DNA of 64,000 nt, from NCBI GenBank assembly GCA_030145245.1, contig JAQYWC010000082.1, forward strand, positions 1 through 64,000, read 5' to 3'. Below, piece by piece: positions 45,552-55,286 of the stretch; positions within the stretch are counted from its first letter, which is position 1; every line of letters starts with the position of its first letter. The notes beneath the pieces were generated by a model. That model made no database searches, had not been told where the DNA came from, and saw only the letters and a program-made list of their open reading frames with translations. The translations under genes and the position numbers were made by a program. The stretch is from Desulfobacterium sp. (GTDB lineage Bacteria; Desulfobacterota; Desulfobacteria; Desulfobacterales; Desulfobacteraceae).

Positions 45552-46604
45552 TTACAAATTAATATATTGGCGCAGGAAAGGACCCAGCCCTCGACTCACC
45601 GGAACCGGAAATGTTGACCAGAAGTTTCCGACATCGTTGGCAAGCTCGCTGTTAAAACCGTGGCTGGCCTTTTTTATGGCCTTTTTTCCAACAACTGAGA
45701 ACCAGAACAGGGGAGCAGGCGTTGCTCCCCATTGCATTTTAAAACGAAACGTTCCCTCACCCGGTGTGGATCGACCAAAATCAAATAGAGGGTATCCCAT
45801 ATCACAGGCAAACTTCAGAAAAGCCCAGTAAAGAAGCATATTGGGGTTCCAACGGTTGAACCTGCGAAGGGAAGATGCCCATGGCACAGAGACCTGGTTG
45901 GGATGGCACAACAGGATTCCGCCTGCTGCAGGTGTGTTGTCAGGCATTCGAACAAGAAACAGGTGGGCCCTGTTTCCAAAACTTTCAAAAACGGCCTTTA
46001 GCCACTGAAAACTGTGCACCGGGGAACCTAGATCACGCATATTTTCAGCAAAAAGCGGATAAAATGATCTGAGAAGCTCTTTCCCGCCAATTTGGGAGGT
46101 CAATCCATCCCGTAAGGGTTTTTTCACCTGACTTCTTAACTTGGCCTTAAAGGAGGCCATTAGTGTGGCAGAATCCCGTGGAAGCTTTAAAAGCATCCTG
46201 ACTTTATTGTTGTTCAAAACACTGTCTTTTTCGATTCCTCCCAAGGGGGTCGCGCATCGAATGGCAAGCTGGTTGATTCCCTTCCGTTTGGCAATTTTAA
46301 GGGCCTCATGCATCAGTTTTTTTTCGATTGTTACGGAATCAGCCAAAGAACCTGCTGCATCACAGAAAGGAAGAGAGATCAACTCACCTTTTAAAAACGG
46401 AATATGATGATGAATAAGAGGCAGGATTCCCACGATGCTCCCCCCATAAACTTTCTCAGCAATCAAATAACATGCTGTAAAGCCATACGCCTTTTCAACG
46501 GCTGTTTTCCATGCCAGAAGATGGTATAGCATGCCTTGGGGGTGGTTCAAGACATAATGGTCCCAAGCATCGGCATCCTTTGGCGCAAACGGTCTTATTA
46601 TCAC
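45552..46604 (-). CDS. FemAB-like acyltransferase, exosortase/PEP-CTERM-locus type
   Basis: Protein of 350 aa. The start is GTG, overlapping the TGA of the deacetylase gene by 4 nt. The fold has two GNAT-like halves: WDHYVLNHPQGMLYHLLAWK early (typical of FemAB/GNAT proteins of these loci), LISLPFCDAAG, and a second half FLVRMPDNTPAAGGILLCHP then LYWAFLKFACDMGYPLFDFG and GTFRFKMQWGATP. Such proteins are always near exosortases in my knowledge of the family, with undefined function, possibly aminoacyl or acyl transfer to glycan or lipid. It shares its 5' border with the deacetylase, so they are likely co-translated. Confidence 0.88.
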   Translation of the reverse strand: MIIRPFAPKDADAWDHYVLNHPQGMLYHLLAWKTAVEKAYGFTACYLIAEKVYGGSIVGILPLIHHHIPFLKGELISLPFCDAAGSLADSVTIEKKLMHEALKIAKRKGINQLAIRCATPLGGIEKDSVLNNNKVRMLLKLPRDSATLMASFKAKLRSQVKKPLRDGLTSQIGGKELLRSFYPLFAENMRDLGSPVHSFQWLKAVFESFGNRAHLFLVRMPDNTPAAGGILLCHPNQVSVPWASSLRRFNRWNPNMLLYWAFLKFACDMGYPLFDFGRSTPGEGTFRFKMQWGATPAPLFWFSVVGKKAIKKASHGFNSELANDVGNFWSTFPVPVSRGLGPFLRQYINL

Positions 46605-47485
46605 TGTGCCAGCACCGGAAGTTTATTGTTTATGTAATTATTGCAGGTTTCAAAAGAACAAACGCTGAACGTTTCAATCAAGGTCTTGAGTTTTGTCTCT
46701 GTCCTGTGAAGATTAATATAATGCCTGAAACGAAAACCGGGTGTTACATGGCTTACCCTTGGTTGTCCGGAATCAAATTCCCAAGGATGAGTGTAAAAGA
46801 CAAAGGCCTCTGTTTGTTTGAGCACCGATTTCATTCCTGTTCGAAACAGGGGAAAGGGAACCAGCCTGAAGTAGCCTCCCCCTCCCAAGGGAAAAATGTG
46901 TTGTCCAAGGTTGAGATTGCTGACAGGAAGCTCGAAAAAATGGTCTGATAATTGATAGGCACTTCCTTGCCTGTCCTTTTCAAAAAGCGTGAGAGATCCG
47001 TACCTGCCGTGCATGGTAAAGGAATTGTAACTTGAATCGTAGAGATACCCGGCTTTTTCAATTGTCTTCAGGATGTCATCGTTGATGGAGAAACTGGGTG
47101 CCCGATAACCGGTAACAGGCTCCCCAATGATATCTTCAAGCATTTTTTTGCTGTCCGTGAGATCTTTGGATAGCCCTTTTAAGGACTGATTTATGGGAAG
47201 TTTATGTAAGACACCGTGGGAAGCCACTTCATGGCCCCGCTGCTGAATTTCACGGACAAGGGATGGCATTTTTTTTGCGATCCATCCCAGCACAAAAAAT
47301 GTGGCCTTTGGTCCGAATGAAAAGGTATCTAAAAGATCCAACAGCCTATGGGTATTGGATTCAACCCTTAACTCACGATCATTCCAGGAAGAAAACGAGA
47401 TATATCCCTTGAAATTTTCAACCTGGAACCAGTCCTCAACATCAACTGTCAGAAGAATTGATTTATTCGATTGTTTGTTTTTCAA
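46601..47485 (-). CDS. Polysaccharide deacetylase, exosortase-locus (DUF3473) subfamily
   Basis: Protein of 294 aa. Motifs: [16 protein letters not shown] (the DVEDxF start typical of the PEP-CTERM-locus subfamily), [14 protein letters not shown] (metal ligands) and [12 protein letters not shown], with [15 protein letters not shown]. The C-terminal [12 protein letters not shown] matches the DUF3473 region. The TTG at 47485 gives MKNKQSNKS; it overlaps the exosortase end by 23 nt. No ATG fits before the DVED motif, so a non-ATG start is likely. Expected to deacetylate the exopolysaccharide. Confidence 0.88.
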   Translation of the reverse strand: MKNKQSNKSILLTVDVEDWFQVENFKGYISFSSWNDRELRVESNTHRLLDLLDTFSFGPKATFFVLGWIAKKMPSLVREIQQRGHEVASHGVLHKLPINQSLKGLSKDLTDSKKMLEDIIGEPVTGYRAPSFSINDDILKTIEKAGYLYDSSYNSFTMHGRYGSLTLFEKDRQGSAYQLSDHFFELPVSNLNLGQHIFPLGGGGYFRLVPFPLFRTGMKSVLKQTEAFVFYTHPWEFDSGQPRVSHVTPGFRFRHYINLHRTETKLKTLIETFSVCSFETCNNYINNKLPVLAQ

Positions 47486-48308
47486 ACTTTAACTCAACGA
47501 TAAAAATAAGATAGATCAGTGCAAGAGCCACAAAGAAAACCAGAATACCGGACATTTCATGAAGGAATCCCTGGGCAGCATCGGGGCCGATATAAATTGC
47601 CATTACAGCCGTTATTGTCAAGCGGATAATGTTGACAACTACGGCTATGGGTACGGCAGATAAAAACAAAATCCATTTTTTAAATATTCCCAATGGAGCA
47701 ATATAGGCAAATGCGCCTCCCAAGGCTAAAAGGGATGTCAGGGAGCGAAGTCCTGAACATGCATCCACCACTTCAAGGGAGGTGTTGGCCAGGTGAAGCA
47801 CATTGCCTTCCCTTAGAACGGGAATCCCCATCAGATGGATCATGTGGGATGAAAGCTCAGCCGCAAAGAGCTGAAGGGGAAATGCAATTTTGTTCCAGAT
47901 GATGGCCGGCATGGGAATCATTATTATAAGGTAAATCAGAGGTACGGCAACGCCTCTGGTGAGTTTATCCCCAAACAGATAGAGGGTTATTCCGAACAGG
48001 GTAACGATGATGGAGAAGCGCATGACAAAGAGTTCCGCGCCTACGTTTCCAACGATATGAAAGACCATGCCAAGGGCAATGACCGGAAGCCCCAGTTTAG
48101 AAGAGTTTAAGGGAATTTCTAATAATGCTTCTTTCTTGTGCCAGATCATATAGAGGACAACAAAAGGAATCAAAAAGCCATGGGAAAAATTCGGATTATT
48201 GGACCAGTCGTAGATCAACGTTGCAATGGCGTGGTGGTATAAAAGATAAAAAACCGATACGAGTATAAGAAGTTTAATGACAAAATGTTTTTCAATCTTA
48301 GTTATCAT
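47463..48308 (-). CDS. Exosortase (EpsH/XrtA-like transpeptidase)
   Basis: Protein of 281 aa with about eight membrane helices. The catalytic triad of exosortases is in place: Cys184 ([12 protein letters not shown]), Arg229 (VVNIIRLT) and His250 (GFLHEMSG). N-terminal [17 protein letters not shown] is also family-typical. ATG shares ATGA with the stop of epsI. Exosortases cleave a C-terminal PEP-CTERM-type signal and probably attach the protein to a surface glycan or lipid. Here it is a separate gene from EpsI, as in many XrtA-type loci. No complete substrate was found in the window. Confidence 0.94.
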   Translation of the reverse strand: MITKIEKHFVIKLLILVSVFYLLYHHAIATLIYDWSNNPNFSHGFLIPFVVLYMIWHKKEALLEIPLNSSKLGLPVIALGMVFHIVGNVGAELFVMRFSIIVTLFGITLYLFGDKLTRGVAVPLIYLIIMIPMPAIIWNKIAFPLQLFAAELSSHMIHLMGIPVLREGNVLHLANTSLEVVDACSGLRSLTSLLALGGAFAYIAPLGIFKKWILFLSAVPIAVVVNIIRLTITAVMAIYIGPDAAQGFLHEMSGILVFFVALALIYLIFIVELKFEKQTIE

Positions 48309-48946
48309 GATGGGATGTACTCGTTAAGATAAGGATAAACATCCTTTGTAAATTGTTTCAAGGACTCCAGGGTCTGCACGTCACTGTTTAGAACCGGAGC
48401 GATCAGCCTCACAAAGGAGCCATCGGTTCTCTGACGGGTGATGGAATCGATAACAAGCCATATTTTCTGGAGATATTCAGACGCTATGATTCGGCCCCTT
48501 GAGTGAAACCAATAAAGCACCACTTGTTTCTGCGATCCTTTTTGAAGCAGAAGTCTAATGACATTTATGTTTCTGCTTTTGCCTTGGTCCACCACATTGA
48601 CCGATTCAATGGATGTTTCTGAAATGTTCCATCCGGAACCTGGCATACAGTTTTTGGGAGAGTGAATAAGGTCCCCCTCTTTTTGGCTCTGGTAGAATCC
48701 CACATAGAGTTGGACCGAATCCCCCCGATCCGAGTTATAGGAAACAAGGATGGAATCATCCACCCCCAGAAGATCATAAACTTTTTCATCAAATTTTGAT
48801 GTTGTGCCGCTCCATGGACCAATCGTCATTGGGAAAGTATCAAACGAGCGGTTCGGCTTTATGGTCTCAGAATGGTTGGCAAAACTTAGAACAACCATTG
48901 TCAGGATCATTATGCCTGCGACAATAACGATGCGTTTATAGGTCAT
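48305..48946 (-). CDS. epsI: EpsI-family exosortase-associated protein
   Basis: Protein of 213 aa. An N-terminal membrane segment (about 6-22, [17 protein letters not shown]) is followed by a periplasmic domain with the EpsI patterns [59 protein letters not shown] and [13 protein letters not shown]. It lies immediately upstream of the exosortase gene and shares ATGA with it, a fixed pairing in these systems. EpsI is needed for exopolysaccharide formation in known systems. Its biochemical role is unclear. Confidence 0.93.
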   Translation of the reverse strand: MTYKRIVIVAGIMILTMVVLSFANHSETIKPNRSFDTFPMTIGPWSGTTSKFDEKVYDLLGVDDSILVSYNSDRGDSVQLYVGFYQSQKEGDLIHSPKNCMPGSGWNISETSIESVNVVDQGKSRNINVIRLLLQKGSQKQVVLYWFHSRGRIIASEYLQKIWLVIDSITRQRTDGSFVRLIAPVLNSDVQTLESLKQFTKDVYPYLNEYIPS

Positions 48947-48973
48947 GGCGGCCTTTTTTATTGGTTGTTAGCT

Positions 48974-50410
48974 TTAATTATTAAAGATGCGTTTCTCAAA
49001 ATCTTCCCTGGAGCTTAACTCATCCATACGCAACGGTTTCAGAGGATAAAGGCTGACCGTAAGCGTCCCACTGTTCTCACGATAATCGTCCCTTGAGCCG
49101 GAATCGGTATCATAGTTCTCAAATTCGTAGGCGAGGCTGAGATTCATCCAGCGAAAGGGAGACCATGATAAAACCACACCAAAATCCAGGGTGTTGTCGA
49201 CCCTGTCCACATCCGGTTCGTCATATTCATCTATTGTGAAGGAACCGTTCAAATCAACGGAAAACAACTTTGTAAATTGGTAGGTAAACAGGAACCCGGC
49301 CTGATAATAGAGAGTGAATCCAAGGCTGGCATTGTCATCACCTGAAGCATCATAGCCACTGGCTCCGGACAGGGTAAGCGCTCCCCTTCTGCTGAGATTA
49401 AAGGTTTTAAAGATATCTGCATCCACAAAAAGCCCTTTATCGGTCCCTTGTTCCCACTCCTGAATCAGATACCCCAGCCCCAGTGAGAAACCTGAATCCC
49501 GGGTGATGTCCCAATCAAATCCCAGGGAAGGATTGTATACCTTTTTATCCCCGCCATCTTTTTCCGTATGAGTATGTTTATATTTGATATAGGTCTGAAA
49601 ATTCCGGGTTATTTTTTTGATCAGCCGGAGATCTCCGGTGTATGTGTCCTCATCTTCAGAAATTTCAAACTTCTTTTGTTCAAACGAAAGGTTTGAATCA
49701 ATTCCCAGCTGGGGGGTAAACCAGAAGACAAAAAATGCCGAAGGAGAATGGCTCGTGTATTCATCGGCGTCGGATTGGTCATAATCGTCAAAGGAGTATT
49801 CGTAATCCAACCCGAAAGAGTTCATTTTTCCAAATTCATGGGTAATGCCCACCGAGGTTGAATTTGTTTCATGTTCTTTTAATGTGCCGGTTCTCTGGTC
49901 CCGGTCAAAACTCTCCGTATAATTTTCTTCAATGGTAAGACCTGTATGACGGGCCACCTGAAATTCCCCAGAGACGGATGCGTGGTGCTGCCACGACTTG
50001 TCATCACTGATCATATTGTCGGTGTTTTCATGATCATCATACCCCATGTCAAAATTGATTATTGCCCGCTTGGACAGTTCTAAATCACCATAAAACTGGA
50101 TATTGTTTTCAAAGCTATCCTCATCATCATGGGTATCATAATCTTTGTACAAGGGATTGTAATTCAAATAGAATCTTTGCGTTTTCCCCACAAAACCGAA
50201 TAAAAAATTGGCACCATAGGTGGTGAAAAACTCTTCTTCCCGGTTCTTCTCTGTTTGATTATAATTATCAGTATAATCTTCAGAAACGTAAACGCTTGGC
50301 GTAAATTCAAATTTCATTGCCGTGGAAAAAGAGGCGTTGAAGAAAACGACAGCAACGACCGTCAGGCAAGATAGAAAAACCGTTCCACAGGTACAACGTT
50401 GAACAATCAT
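48974..50410 (-). CDS. Outer-membrane beta-barrel protein of exosortase/EPS loci
   Basis: Protein of 478 aa. Signal peptide (LSCLTVVAVVFFNASFS, cleavage near ASFST-AMK), then about 20 amphipathic stretches rich in Asp, Tyr, Phe and Thr (YVSEDYTDNYNQTEKNREE, QRFYLNYNPLYKDYD, LGIDSNLSFEQKKFEI), which fit a beta-barrel. The last residues are EKRIFNN rather than a terminal aromatic, so the final strand may lie just before. Proteins of this kind in exosortase loci are thought to form the outer-membrane exit or anchor for the exopolysaccharide. It lies 28 bp from epsI and 18 bp from the export gene. Confidence 0.8.
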   Translation of the reverse strand: MIVQRCTCGTVFLSCLTVVAVVFFNASFSTAMKFEFTPSVYVSEDYTDNYNQTEKNREEEFFTTYGANFLFGFVGKTQRFYLNYNPLYKDYDTHDDEDSFENNIQFYGDLELSKRAIINFDMGYDDHENTDNMISDDKSWQHHASVSGEFQVARHTGLTIEENYTESFDRDQRTGTLKEHETNSTSVGITHEFGKMNSFGLDYEYSFDDYDQSDADEYTSHSPSAFFVFWFTPQLGIDSNLSFEQKKFEISEDEDTYTGDLRLIKKITRNFQTYIKYKHTHTEKDGGDKKVYNPSLGFDWDITRDSGFSLGLGYLIQEWEQGTDKGLFVDADIFKTFNLSRRGALTLSGASGYDASGDDNASLGFTLYYQAGFLFTYQFTKLFSVDLNGSFTIDEYDEPDVDRVDNTLDFGVVLSWSPFRWMNLSLAYEFENYDTDSGSRDDYRENSGTLTVSLYPLKPLRMDELSSREDFEKRIFNN

Positions 50411-50428
50411 AAAGTCCTCCGCATGGCT

Positions 50429-51010
50429 TTAGGGAACAATGATGGTATCATCTGCCTTGATTGGAATATTGTTACTGAAGTCTCCCTTGACGATATCTTT
50501 GTAATTGACCCTGATGATACGTTCTTTTTCATTCTCCCTTCGAAAAAGAATGATCTCTTTTTTCGATGCCCATTCCGTAAACCCCTTTGCAATGCAAAAC
50601 GCCTGCATGATGGTCAGATTCTTTATAAGGGGATATTCTCCGGTGCTGTTTACCTCCCCAAGGATATAATATTTCTGGCTGCCGGGATCGATCAGGGTCA
50701 CCGTAACCTGGGGTGCTTCGACATAGTCGGAAAGTTTTTTCTCAATCACTGCCTTTAACTCCATTGTCGTGATACCCGAGGCCTGGATATCATCAAGCAA
50801 CGGAAATGTTATTTTGCCGTCAATTCTCACCATGGAAGAACTAAGGGACAGATCCGGTTCCTTCCAGACATTGATGTTAAGAAGATCACCGGATCCGATC
50901 CTGTAATCATTTTTAACAGCCATCTCTCCATAACAAAGTGGTGAAAAACAGGTGGCACCACAGATCGTAACAACCAATAATATACGGATAAACCATTTTC
51001 CTCTATACAT
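50429..51010 (-). CDS. Polysaccharide export protein, Wza/BexD-like (Poly_export plus SLBB)
   Basis: Protein of 193 aa. A hydrophobic N-terminus (IRILLVVTICGATCFSPLC) is followed by the Poly_export pattern YRIGSGDLLNINVWKEPDLS and the SLBB-like region TVTLIDPGSQKYYILGEVNS then GEYPLIKNLTIMQAF. It is shorter than Wza (about 380 aa), as is common in PEP-CTERM loci. A lipobox is not clear, though Cys residues occur in the leader. It should be the periplasmic/outer-membrane channel for the polysaccharide. The ATG has a GGAG site. It is followed by the barrel gene at 18 bp. Confidence 0.88.
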   Translation of the reverse strand: MYRGKWFIRILLVVTICGATCFSPLCYGEMAVKNDYRIGSGDLLNINVWKEPDLSLSSSMVRIDGKITFPLLDDIQASGITTMELKAVIEKKLSDYVEAPQVTVTLIDPGSQKYYILGEVNSTGEYPLIKNLTIMQAFCIAKGFTEWASKKEIILFRRENEKERIIRVNYKDIVKGDFSNNIPIKADDTIIVP

Positions 51011-51103
51011 AGCTCCGCCCCTTCGATTACATCGACCCTTTTCAATAGGTAACTATTTGTTTTTACAGCTAATCAGTAACACCGAAACCCCAAAAACTAA
51101 AAC

Positions 51104-52501
51104 TCATCTTGCCCCCCGGCCAAAAAAGACCGTTTTTATGGTGCGAAGAATGATAACTGCATCCAGCATCAAAGACATATTTTTTATGTAAAACAACTCA
51201 TAATTAAGCTTTTCTATGGCATCGTCAATGGAAGCACCATAATCGTAGGACACCTGTGCCCAACCGGTAATTCCAGGTTTTACAACAAAGCGTTCCGAAT
51301 AAAAAGGGATCTCTTTTTCAAGTTCATCGGTGAAATGTCTTCGCTCGGGCCTTGGCCCCACAAGACTCATTTTACCCTTCAGGACATCCCACAACTGGGG
51401 AAGTTCGTCGATTCTAAATTTCCTGATGACTTTCCCAACCCTGGTGACTCTATTATCATTTTGCATAGCCCAGACAGGACCGCTCGCTTTTTCGGCATCC
51501 TGTACCATGGAACGAAACTTGTGCATCATATACTCCTGCTTACGCTGTCCCACCCTGTCCTGGGAAAAAAAGACAGATCCCCTGGAGTCGATTTTAATTA
51601 AAACCGCCACAATAAGAAAAATAGGAGAAAGTAATACCAGCAGGATAAATGAGATCAGGATATCCACAATGCGTTTTATATAATTTTTGATTTTTGATTT
51701 TCTAAAACCATCTGAAAAAATGAGCCAGGACGGAGTAATTTTCGTGACAAGGAGCTTTCCCGTAAGCATTTCATAAAACGAATTGCCCTGCATCACTTCT
51801 ATTCCGGCTGTTCTGCAGGCGAGCAACTCTTTTGTGGGGAAACCGCCCCGGCTCTCCTCCAGGGCAACAATCACCTTTTTTACACCGGCTTGCAAAACCG
51901 TCTGGCAAAGGTTGTTCCAGGCCGATTTGGAAATAATCTTTCCTGGAATAGTGCCGTCTAAAGACTCGGAATTCATATCAGGAACCATGGCCTTGACTGA
52001 ATAGCCGCAATCAATTTTTTGTTCGATCTCATGAAAGATATCGATTGCCAGATCGCTCGACCCGAGAATAATGATATTTTCGTTGAAATAGCCATTATTT
52101 AAAACACAATAGATGTAGACGAATCGCCATCCGATGATAAAAACCAACAAAAAGAGAATGCTAAGAACAAAGATTCCCTGATCAATGATAGCCAGCGGAA
52201 AGGCAAAATAAATAAACGCAAGGACAATTGCTGTCACGCCCAGGGATTGTAGAAGCCGGATACTGATCTCCGGCAGGTCTACGGCTACCTGAAAATCGTA
52301 CAGATCGTTATAATATAGCGCTGCCTGACAGACAAAAGTGACCAGTACGATTCTGAGACATAGCATCACATCAAACCAATAGGAGTCGGAAAAGGTCAAA
52401 AGTACAGTGGCTAGCAGAACAGAGGCAAAAATGACAATGCCTTCAATAATATAGAAAACTATATTCCGGATGGGGTAGTATTGTTTGAGAAACCTCAACA
52501 T
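51104..52501 (-). CDS. Undecaprenyl-phosphate sugar transferase (WbaP/EpsB-like)
   Basis: Protein of 465 aa. The N-terminal half has four or five membrane segments and a Rossmann-like domain (ENIIILGSSDLAIDIFHEI). The C-terminal bacterial sugar transferase domain has KRIVDILISFILLVLLSPIF, FFSQDRVGQRKQEYMMHKFR, FRIDELPQLWDVLKGKMSLV, GPRPERRHF and KPGITGWAQV. It transfers the first sugar-1-phosphate to undecaprenyl phosphate and so starts each repeat unit. It is the only initiating enzyme in the window. It resembles the PEP-CTERM-associated EpsB subgroup. Confidence 0.92.
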   Translation of the reverse strand: MLRFLKQYYPIRNIVFYIIEGIVIFASVLLATVLLTFSDSYWFDVMLCLRIVLVTFVCQAALYYNDLYDFQVAVDLPEISIRLLQSLGVTAIVLAFIYFAFPLAIIDQGIFVLSILFLLVFIIGWRFVYIYCVLNNGYFNENIIILGSSDLAIDIFHEIEQKIDCGYSVKAMVPDMNSESLDGTIPGKIISKSAWNNLCQTVLQAGVKKVIVALEESRGGFPTKELLACRTAGIEVMQGNSFYEMLTGKLLVTKITPSWLIFSDGFRKSKIKNYIKRIVDILISFILLVLLSPIFLIVAVLIKIDSRGSVFFSQDRVGQRKQEYMMHKFRSMVQDAEKASGPVWAMQNDNRVTRVGKVIRKFRIDELPQLWDVLKGKMSLVGPRPERRHFTDELEKEIPFYSERFVVKPGITGWAQVSYDYGASIDDAIEKLNYELFYIKNMSLMLDAVIILRTIKTVFFGRGAR

Positions 52502-52558
52502 CTTTCTATTGCCTACCTTTCTTTTTTAAGCAACTTTCAGTTATTTGTCTGCAGCCAT

Positions 52559-53380
52559 CTATTTGTAACCATAATTTTTATAGCCTTTTCCAGGCCTGTC
52601 ATAAGAAAAATTTTTCACAACCCCCAGAATCTTCTTTTTACCGTAGGTATCAATAAGATCCTGGACCGCTTCTTTTTTGGTTTTACCGCTTTTTACCACA
52701 ATAACGATGCCATCGACCTGACGGGCCAAAGCACTTGCCTCTGATGTTATATAGGGGGGAGGAGAATCGATGATAATATATCTGTCTTCATATCTCGTTT
52801 TCACCTCATGAAGTAATAGCCTCATCTGTTCGGAAGAAACGAGTTCAGATGGATTTGACGGTGGTACTCCCGCCGGAAGGATTGACAGTTTGTTGATTTG
52901 GGTCTTCTTGATAATGGAAGAGAGCGGACGAATGTCTGAAAGATACTCACTCAATCCGGGGATTTCGGGAAAGCCGAATCGCGAATGGATCGAAGGCCGT
53001 CTCAGGTCACAATCCATTAAAAGGACATACTCATCAATACTGTTTGCGATGCTCACGGCAAGGTTGCTGGCCACAAAGGATTTCCCATCCCCCGGTGTCG
53101 AACTGGTGATCATGATGGACCTTGGGGGCACGCCCTTATCCGGAAAAAGAATATTGGTTTTTAGAATTCTGAACTGCTCGGCCTCAAGGGAGTGTGGCTT
53201 AAAGTGGGTTATGAGAGAAGCGTCAAGATTGCCGTAAATACATTTTTCCTGTTCCGGAAAAGTGATATCGCCGTCCTCTTTTACCAGCTCATAAGACGGT
53301 TCTTCCGTAGCCACAACAACGGAGGAGTTGCTGTCATCGGCAATTTGCAATTTTTCAAGAGCTTTGAATATTTTTCCCAC
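52559..53380 (-). CDS. Tyrosine autokinase, CpsD/CapB (BY-kinase) family
   Basis: Protein of 273 aa, starting at GTG with AAGGA about 9 nt upstream. Walker A SSTPGDGKS (93-101), Walker A' LLMDCDLRRP (120-129), Walker B YIIIDSPPP (201-209), and a C-terminal Tyr cluster: Y260, Y267, Y270 and Y272 in the last 14 residues. The adaptor is encoded separately by the Wzz-like gene directly upstream, as in CpsC/CpsD-type systems. Autophosphorylation of the tail regulates chain assembly in known systems. It sits 23 bp after the Wzz-like gene. Confidence 0.92.
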   Translation of the reverse strand: MGKIFKALEKLQIADDSNSSVVVATEEPSYELVKEDGDITFPEQEKCIYGNLDASLITHFKPHSLEAEQFRILKTNILFPDKGVPPRSIMITSSTPGDGKSFVASNLAVSIANSIDEYVLLMDCDLRRPSIHSRFGFPEIPGLSEYLSDIRPLSSIIKKTQINKLSILPAGVPPSNPSELVSSEQMRLLLHEVKTRYEDRYIIIDSPPPYITSEASALARQVDGIVIVVKSGKTKKEAVQDLIDTYGKKKILGVVKNFSYDRPGKGYKNYGYK

Positions 53381-53403
53381 AACAAAATCCTTGAATTCTT
53401 AAA

Positions 53404-55047
53404 TTAAGTTAAATGCAACTTTATAAAATTTACAACCCGTCCAATGCCCTTTTGGTTTATAACAACAAACAAACAGAGAATCCCTGCGGCATAGGTTGCT
53501 GCAGCAAGAAATAAAATAATATCGATCTTCTTCTTTAATCCATCTCCCGTTTTTCTCATGGGCGGAATGGAAGCCAGAATCGGAAGTCCCAGCTTGGTTT
53601 CAATATCCTCATCCCATCGTATGGCGGCGTTGAATATTTCAAGCAAAAAAATAATGCCTGCAGCCGCCCCCATGCCTGCTGCAAGGGAAAAAACGATTAT
53701 CTTTTTTATATCCGGAGATATGGGTTTTTCAGGCACCCTGGCATGATCCAGGATTCGGAACTGCTCTCCTTTCTGTTTTTTCTCCATGTTAACGGCAAGC
53801 TCGGCTTCCAGCTTTCTATCCAGGAGCGAATTGAACACATCTTTGATGTTTCCATAATCCCGTTTGAGGGAAAGAAGATCCTGCTCACGTTTTGGTGTAT
53901 CCTCAACCTTTTTCTGGTAAAAAACCGTGCGCTCCTGGATTTTTTTTATATCGGTATTTAACGCGTTGATTTCGGTCTTGATCTGACGTAACTGCATCTC
54001 CAGTTGTATCATAGTACGACTTTTTTTTAATACTGGAGTTTTTGCGCTTTTGTCAGGTTCTGCCCCCTGTAGCTCTTCAAAAGTACGCGCCTCCTCCTTT
54101 ATCTTAACCTTGAGCTTTTCAATGGTGACTTGGAGCTTCTTAACGTCAGGATGCTGGTCGGTATATCGAAGAAGAAGCATTTCATAGATTTTTTCAGTCC
54201 GCTTAAGTTCAGCCTCGTTCTCGGTTCCTTCAAAACCGCCATCCATGGAATCAAGGGAAGCAAATTGAGGATCTCCCGCCCGTTGAGCCATCTCCTTTAA
54301 CTGGAAGATCTGTGCATTGAGGGTGTTAACTGCATTTTTTGCATCTCTCAGCGTAGCCTGCTTATCGCTCAGCTGTTGCTGGAGGCGGTCAAGGGTTCTC
54401 AGATTGGATTCCAGCTCATCGGGAAGTCCTCCAAGGAATTTAGCCCTATACTCTGAAAGATTTTTTTCACGGTCAACAAGCCGTTTTCTGGTCTTTTCAA
54501 GCTCGGCATCAAGGAATTCGCTTGTGCCGACAGCCTGGGCTTCCCTCAGCTTAAGATTCTCGTCCATGAAATAGCTAGACAGGGTATTGGTTATCCTCAT
54601 CACCTTATCGGGGTGTTTACCCTTATAAGAGATACTGAAAGCATCGGTGCCGCTTCTGGCCCGGGTCAGCTTTACATTGATTCGCTTTCGCATGACCTCG
54701 ATCTTATCCTCAAGGTACATCCCTGCCGTATTGTCATCTTCAAAAAGAGCAAATTGATCGATTATTTTCTCAAGATTACTCCGGCTCATCACCTGTTGAG
54801 AAATAGTGCTGATCCTGTTGTTTATGCCACTTGAGACAATGGACTTTACATAACTTCCCGGCACTGTCTGGGCGTGAACCAGGATGGATGTTGAGGCCTG
54901 ATAAGTTCTAGGCAGGGTAAAAGCCAGATAAATTCCGACTGTAAGAGAGATACAGAGGGGAATGAGAACAATCCACCTGCGCCGGATTACGATCTCAATA
55001 ATCTGGTCTGGCTTAAGTGTTGCCTGGATGTCAGGACCATCTGTCAT
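53404..55047 (-). CDS. Chain-length determinant / polysaccharide co-polymerase (Wzz-like)
   Basis: Protein of 547 aa. Wzz layout: N-terminal membrane helix (about 28-48, WIVLIPLCISLTVGIYLAF), a long periplasmic part with coiled coils (about 175-260 and 330-420, such as EKTRKRLVDREKNLSEYRAK), then a C-terminal region with PISPDIKKIIVFSLAAGMGA near a membrane helix and a second helix near 520. It is larger than classical Wzz (about 330 aa) and of the PEP-CTERM-locus type. It is the first gene of the minus-strand run, with a good promoter candidate 61 bp upstream of the ATG. Confidence 0.9.
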   Translation of the reverse strand: MTDGPDIQATLKPDQIIEIVIRRRWIVLIPLCISLTVGIYLAFTLPRTYQASTSILVHAQTVPGSYVKSIVSSGINNRISTISQQVMSRSNLEKIIDQFALFEDDNTAGMYLEDKIEVMRKRINVKLTRARSGTDAFSISYKGKHPDKVMRITNTLSSYFMDENLKLREAQAVGTSEFLDAELEKTRKRLVDREKNLSEYRAKFLGGLPDELESNLRTLDRLQQQLSDKQATLRDAKNAVNTLNAQIFQLKEMAQRAGDPQFASLDSMDGGFEGTENEAELKRTEKIYEMLLLRYTDQHPDVKKLQVTIEKLKVKIKEEARTFEELQGAEPDKSAKTPVLKKSRTMIQLEMQLRQIKTEINALNTDIKKIQERTVFYQKKVEDTPKREQDLLSLKRDYGNIKDVFNSLLDRKLEAELAVNMEKKQKGEQFRILDHARVPEKPISPDIKKIIVFSLAAGMGAAAGIIFLLEIFNAAIRWDEDIETKLGLPILASIPPMRKTGDGLKKKIDIILFLAAATYAAGILCLFVVINQKGIGRVVNFIKLHLT

Positions 55048-55107
55048 AATGCTTCCCGTATCGCTAACATTTTCGCTAAATAACGGTGATTGCCATTACG
55101 CCCCTAA

Positions 55108-55136
55108 TTTATAAACAAGTATCAACCATTGGTCAA
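55108..55136 (-). promoter_or_regulatory. Probable sigma70 promoter of the exopolysaccharide operon
   Basis: On the minus strand TTGACC (55136-55131) is followed after exactly 17 nt by TATAAA (55113-55108): five of six matches to consensus in each box with ideal spacing. Transcription would start near 55101, about 54 nt before the Wzz-like ATG. No competing sigma54-type GG-N10-GC pair was found nearby. Confidence 0.6.
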
Positions 55137-55244
55137 CACGTTTATCCATAAAGCAAGTACCGTTCCACTCAAGAAAAAAACAACGTTCCACCCACCACAA
55201 CCCACTAAATTAATGAAACTTTAAATATTAGCCAATCATAACAT

Positions 55245-55286
55245 ATAGTTCATACTTCTATATACGAACATAGAAGTATGAACTAT
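55245..55286. promoter_or_regulatory. Perfect 17-bp inverted repeat upstream of the operon
   Basis: The left arm ATAGTTCATACTTCTAT (55245-55261) is the exact reverse complement of the right arm (55270-55286), with an 8-nt loop. On the plus strand it is followed by a T run (five T at 55286-55290), like a terminator, but no plus-strand gene ends nearby. On the minus strand no U tract follows. Its place about 110-150 bp upstream of the promoter's -35 box fits a regulator-binding site better, though this is unproven. Confidence 0.6.

Noticed and set aside
55060-55100. Sigma54 promoter (TGGCA near 55095) upstream of the Wzz-like gene
   Set aside because: The GG and GC pairs are not at the required 10-bp separation; the sigma70-type match just upstream is much better.
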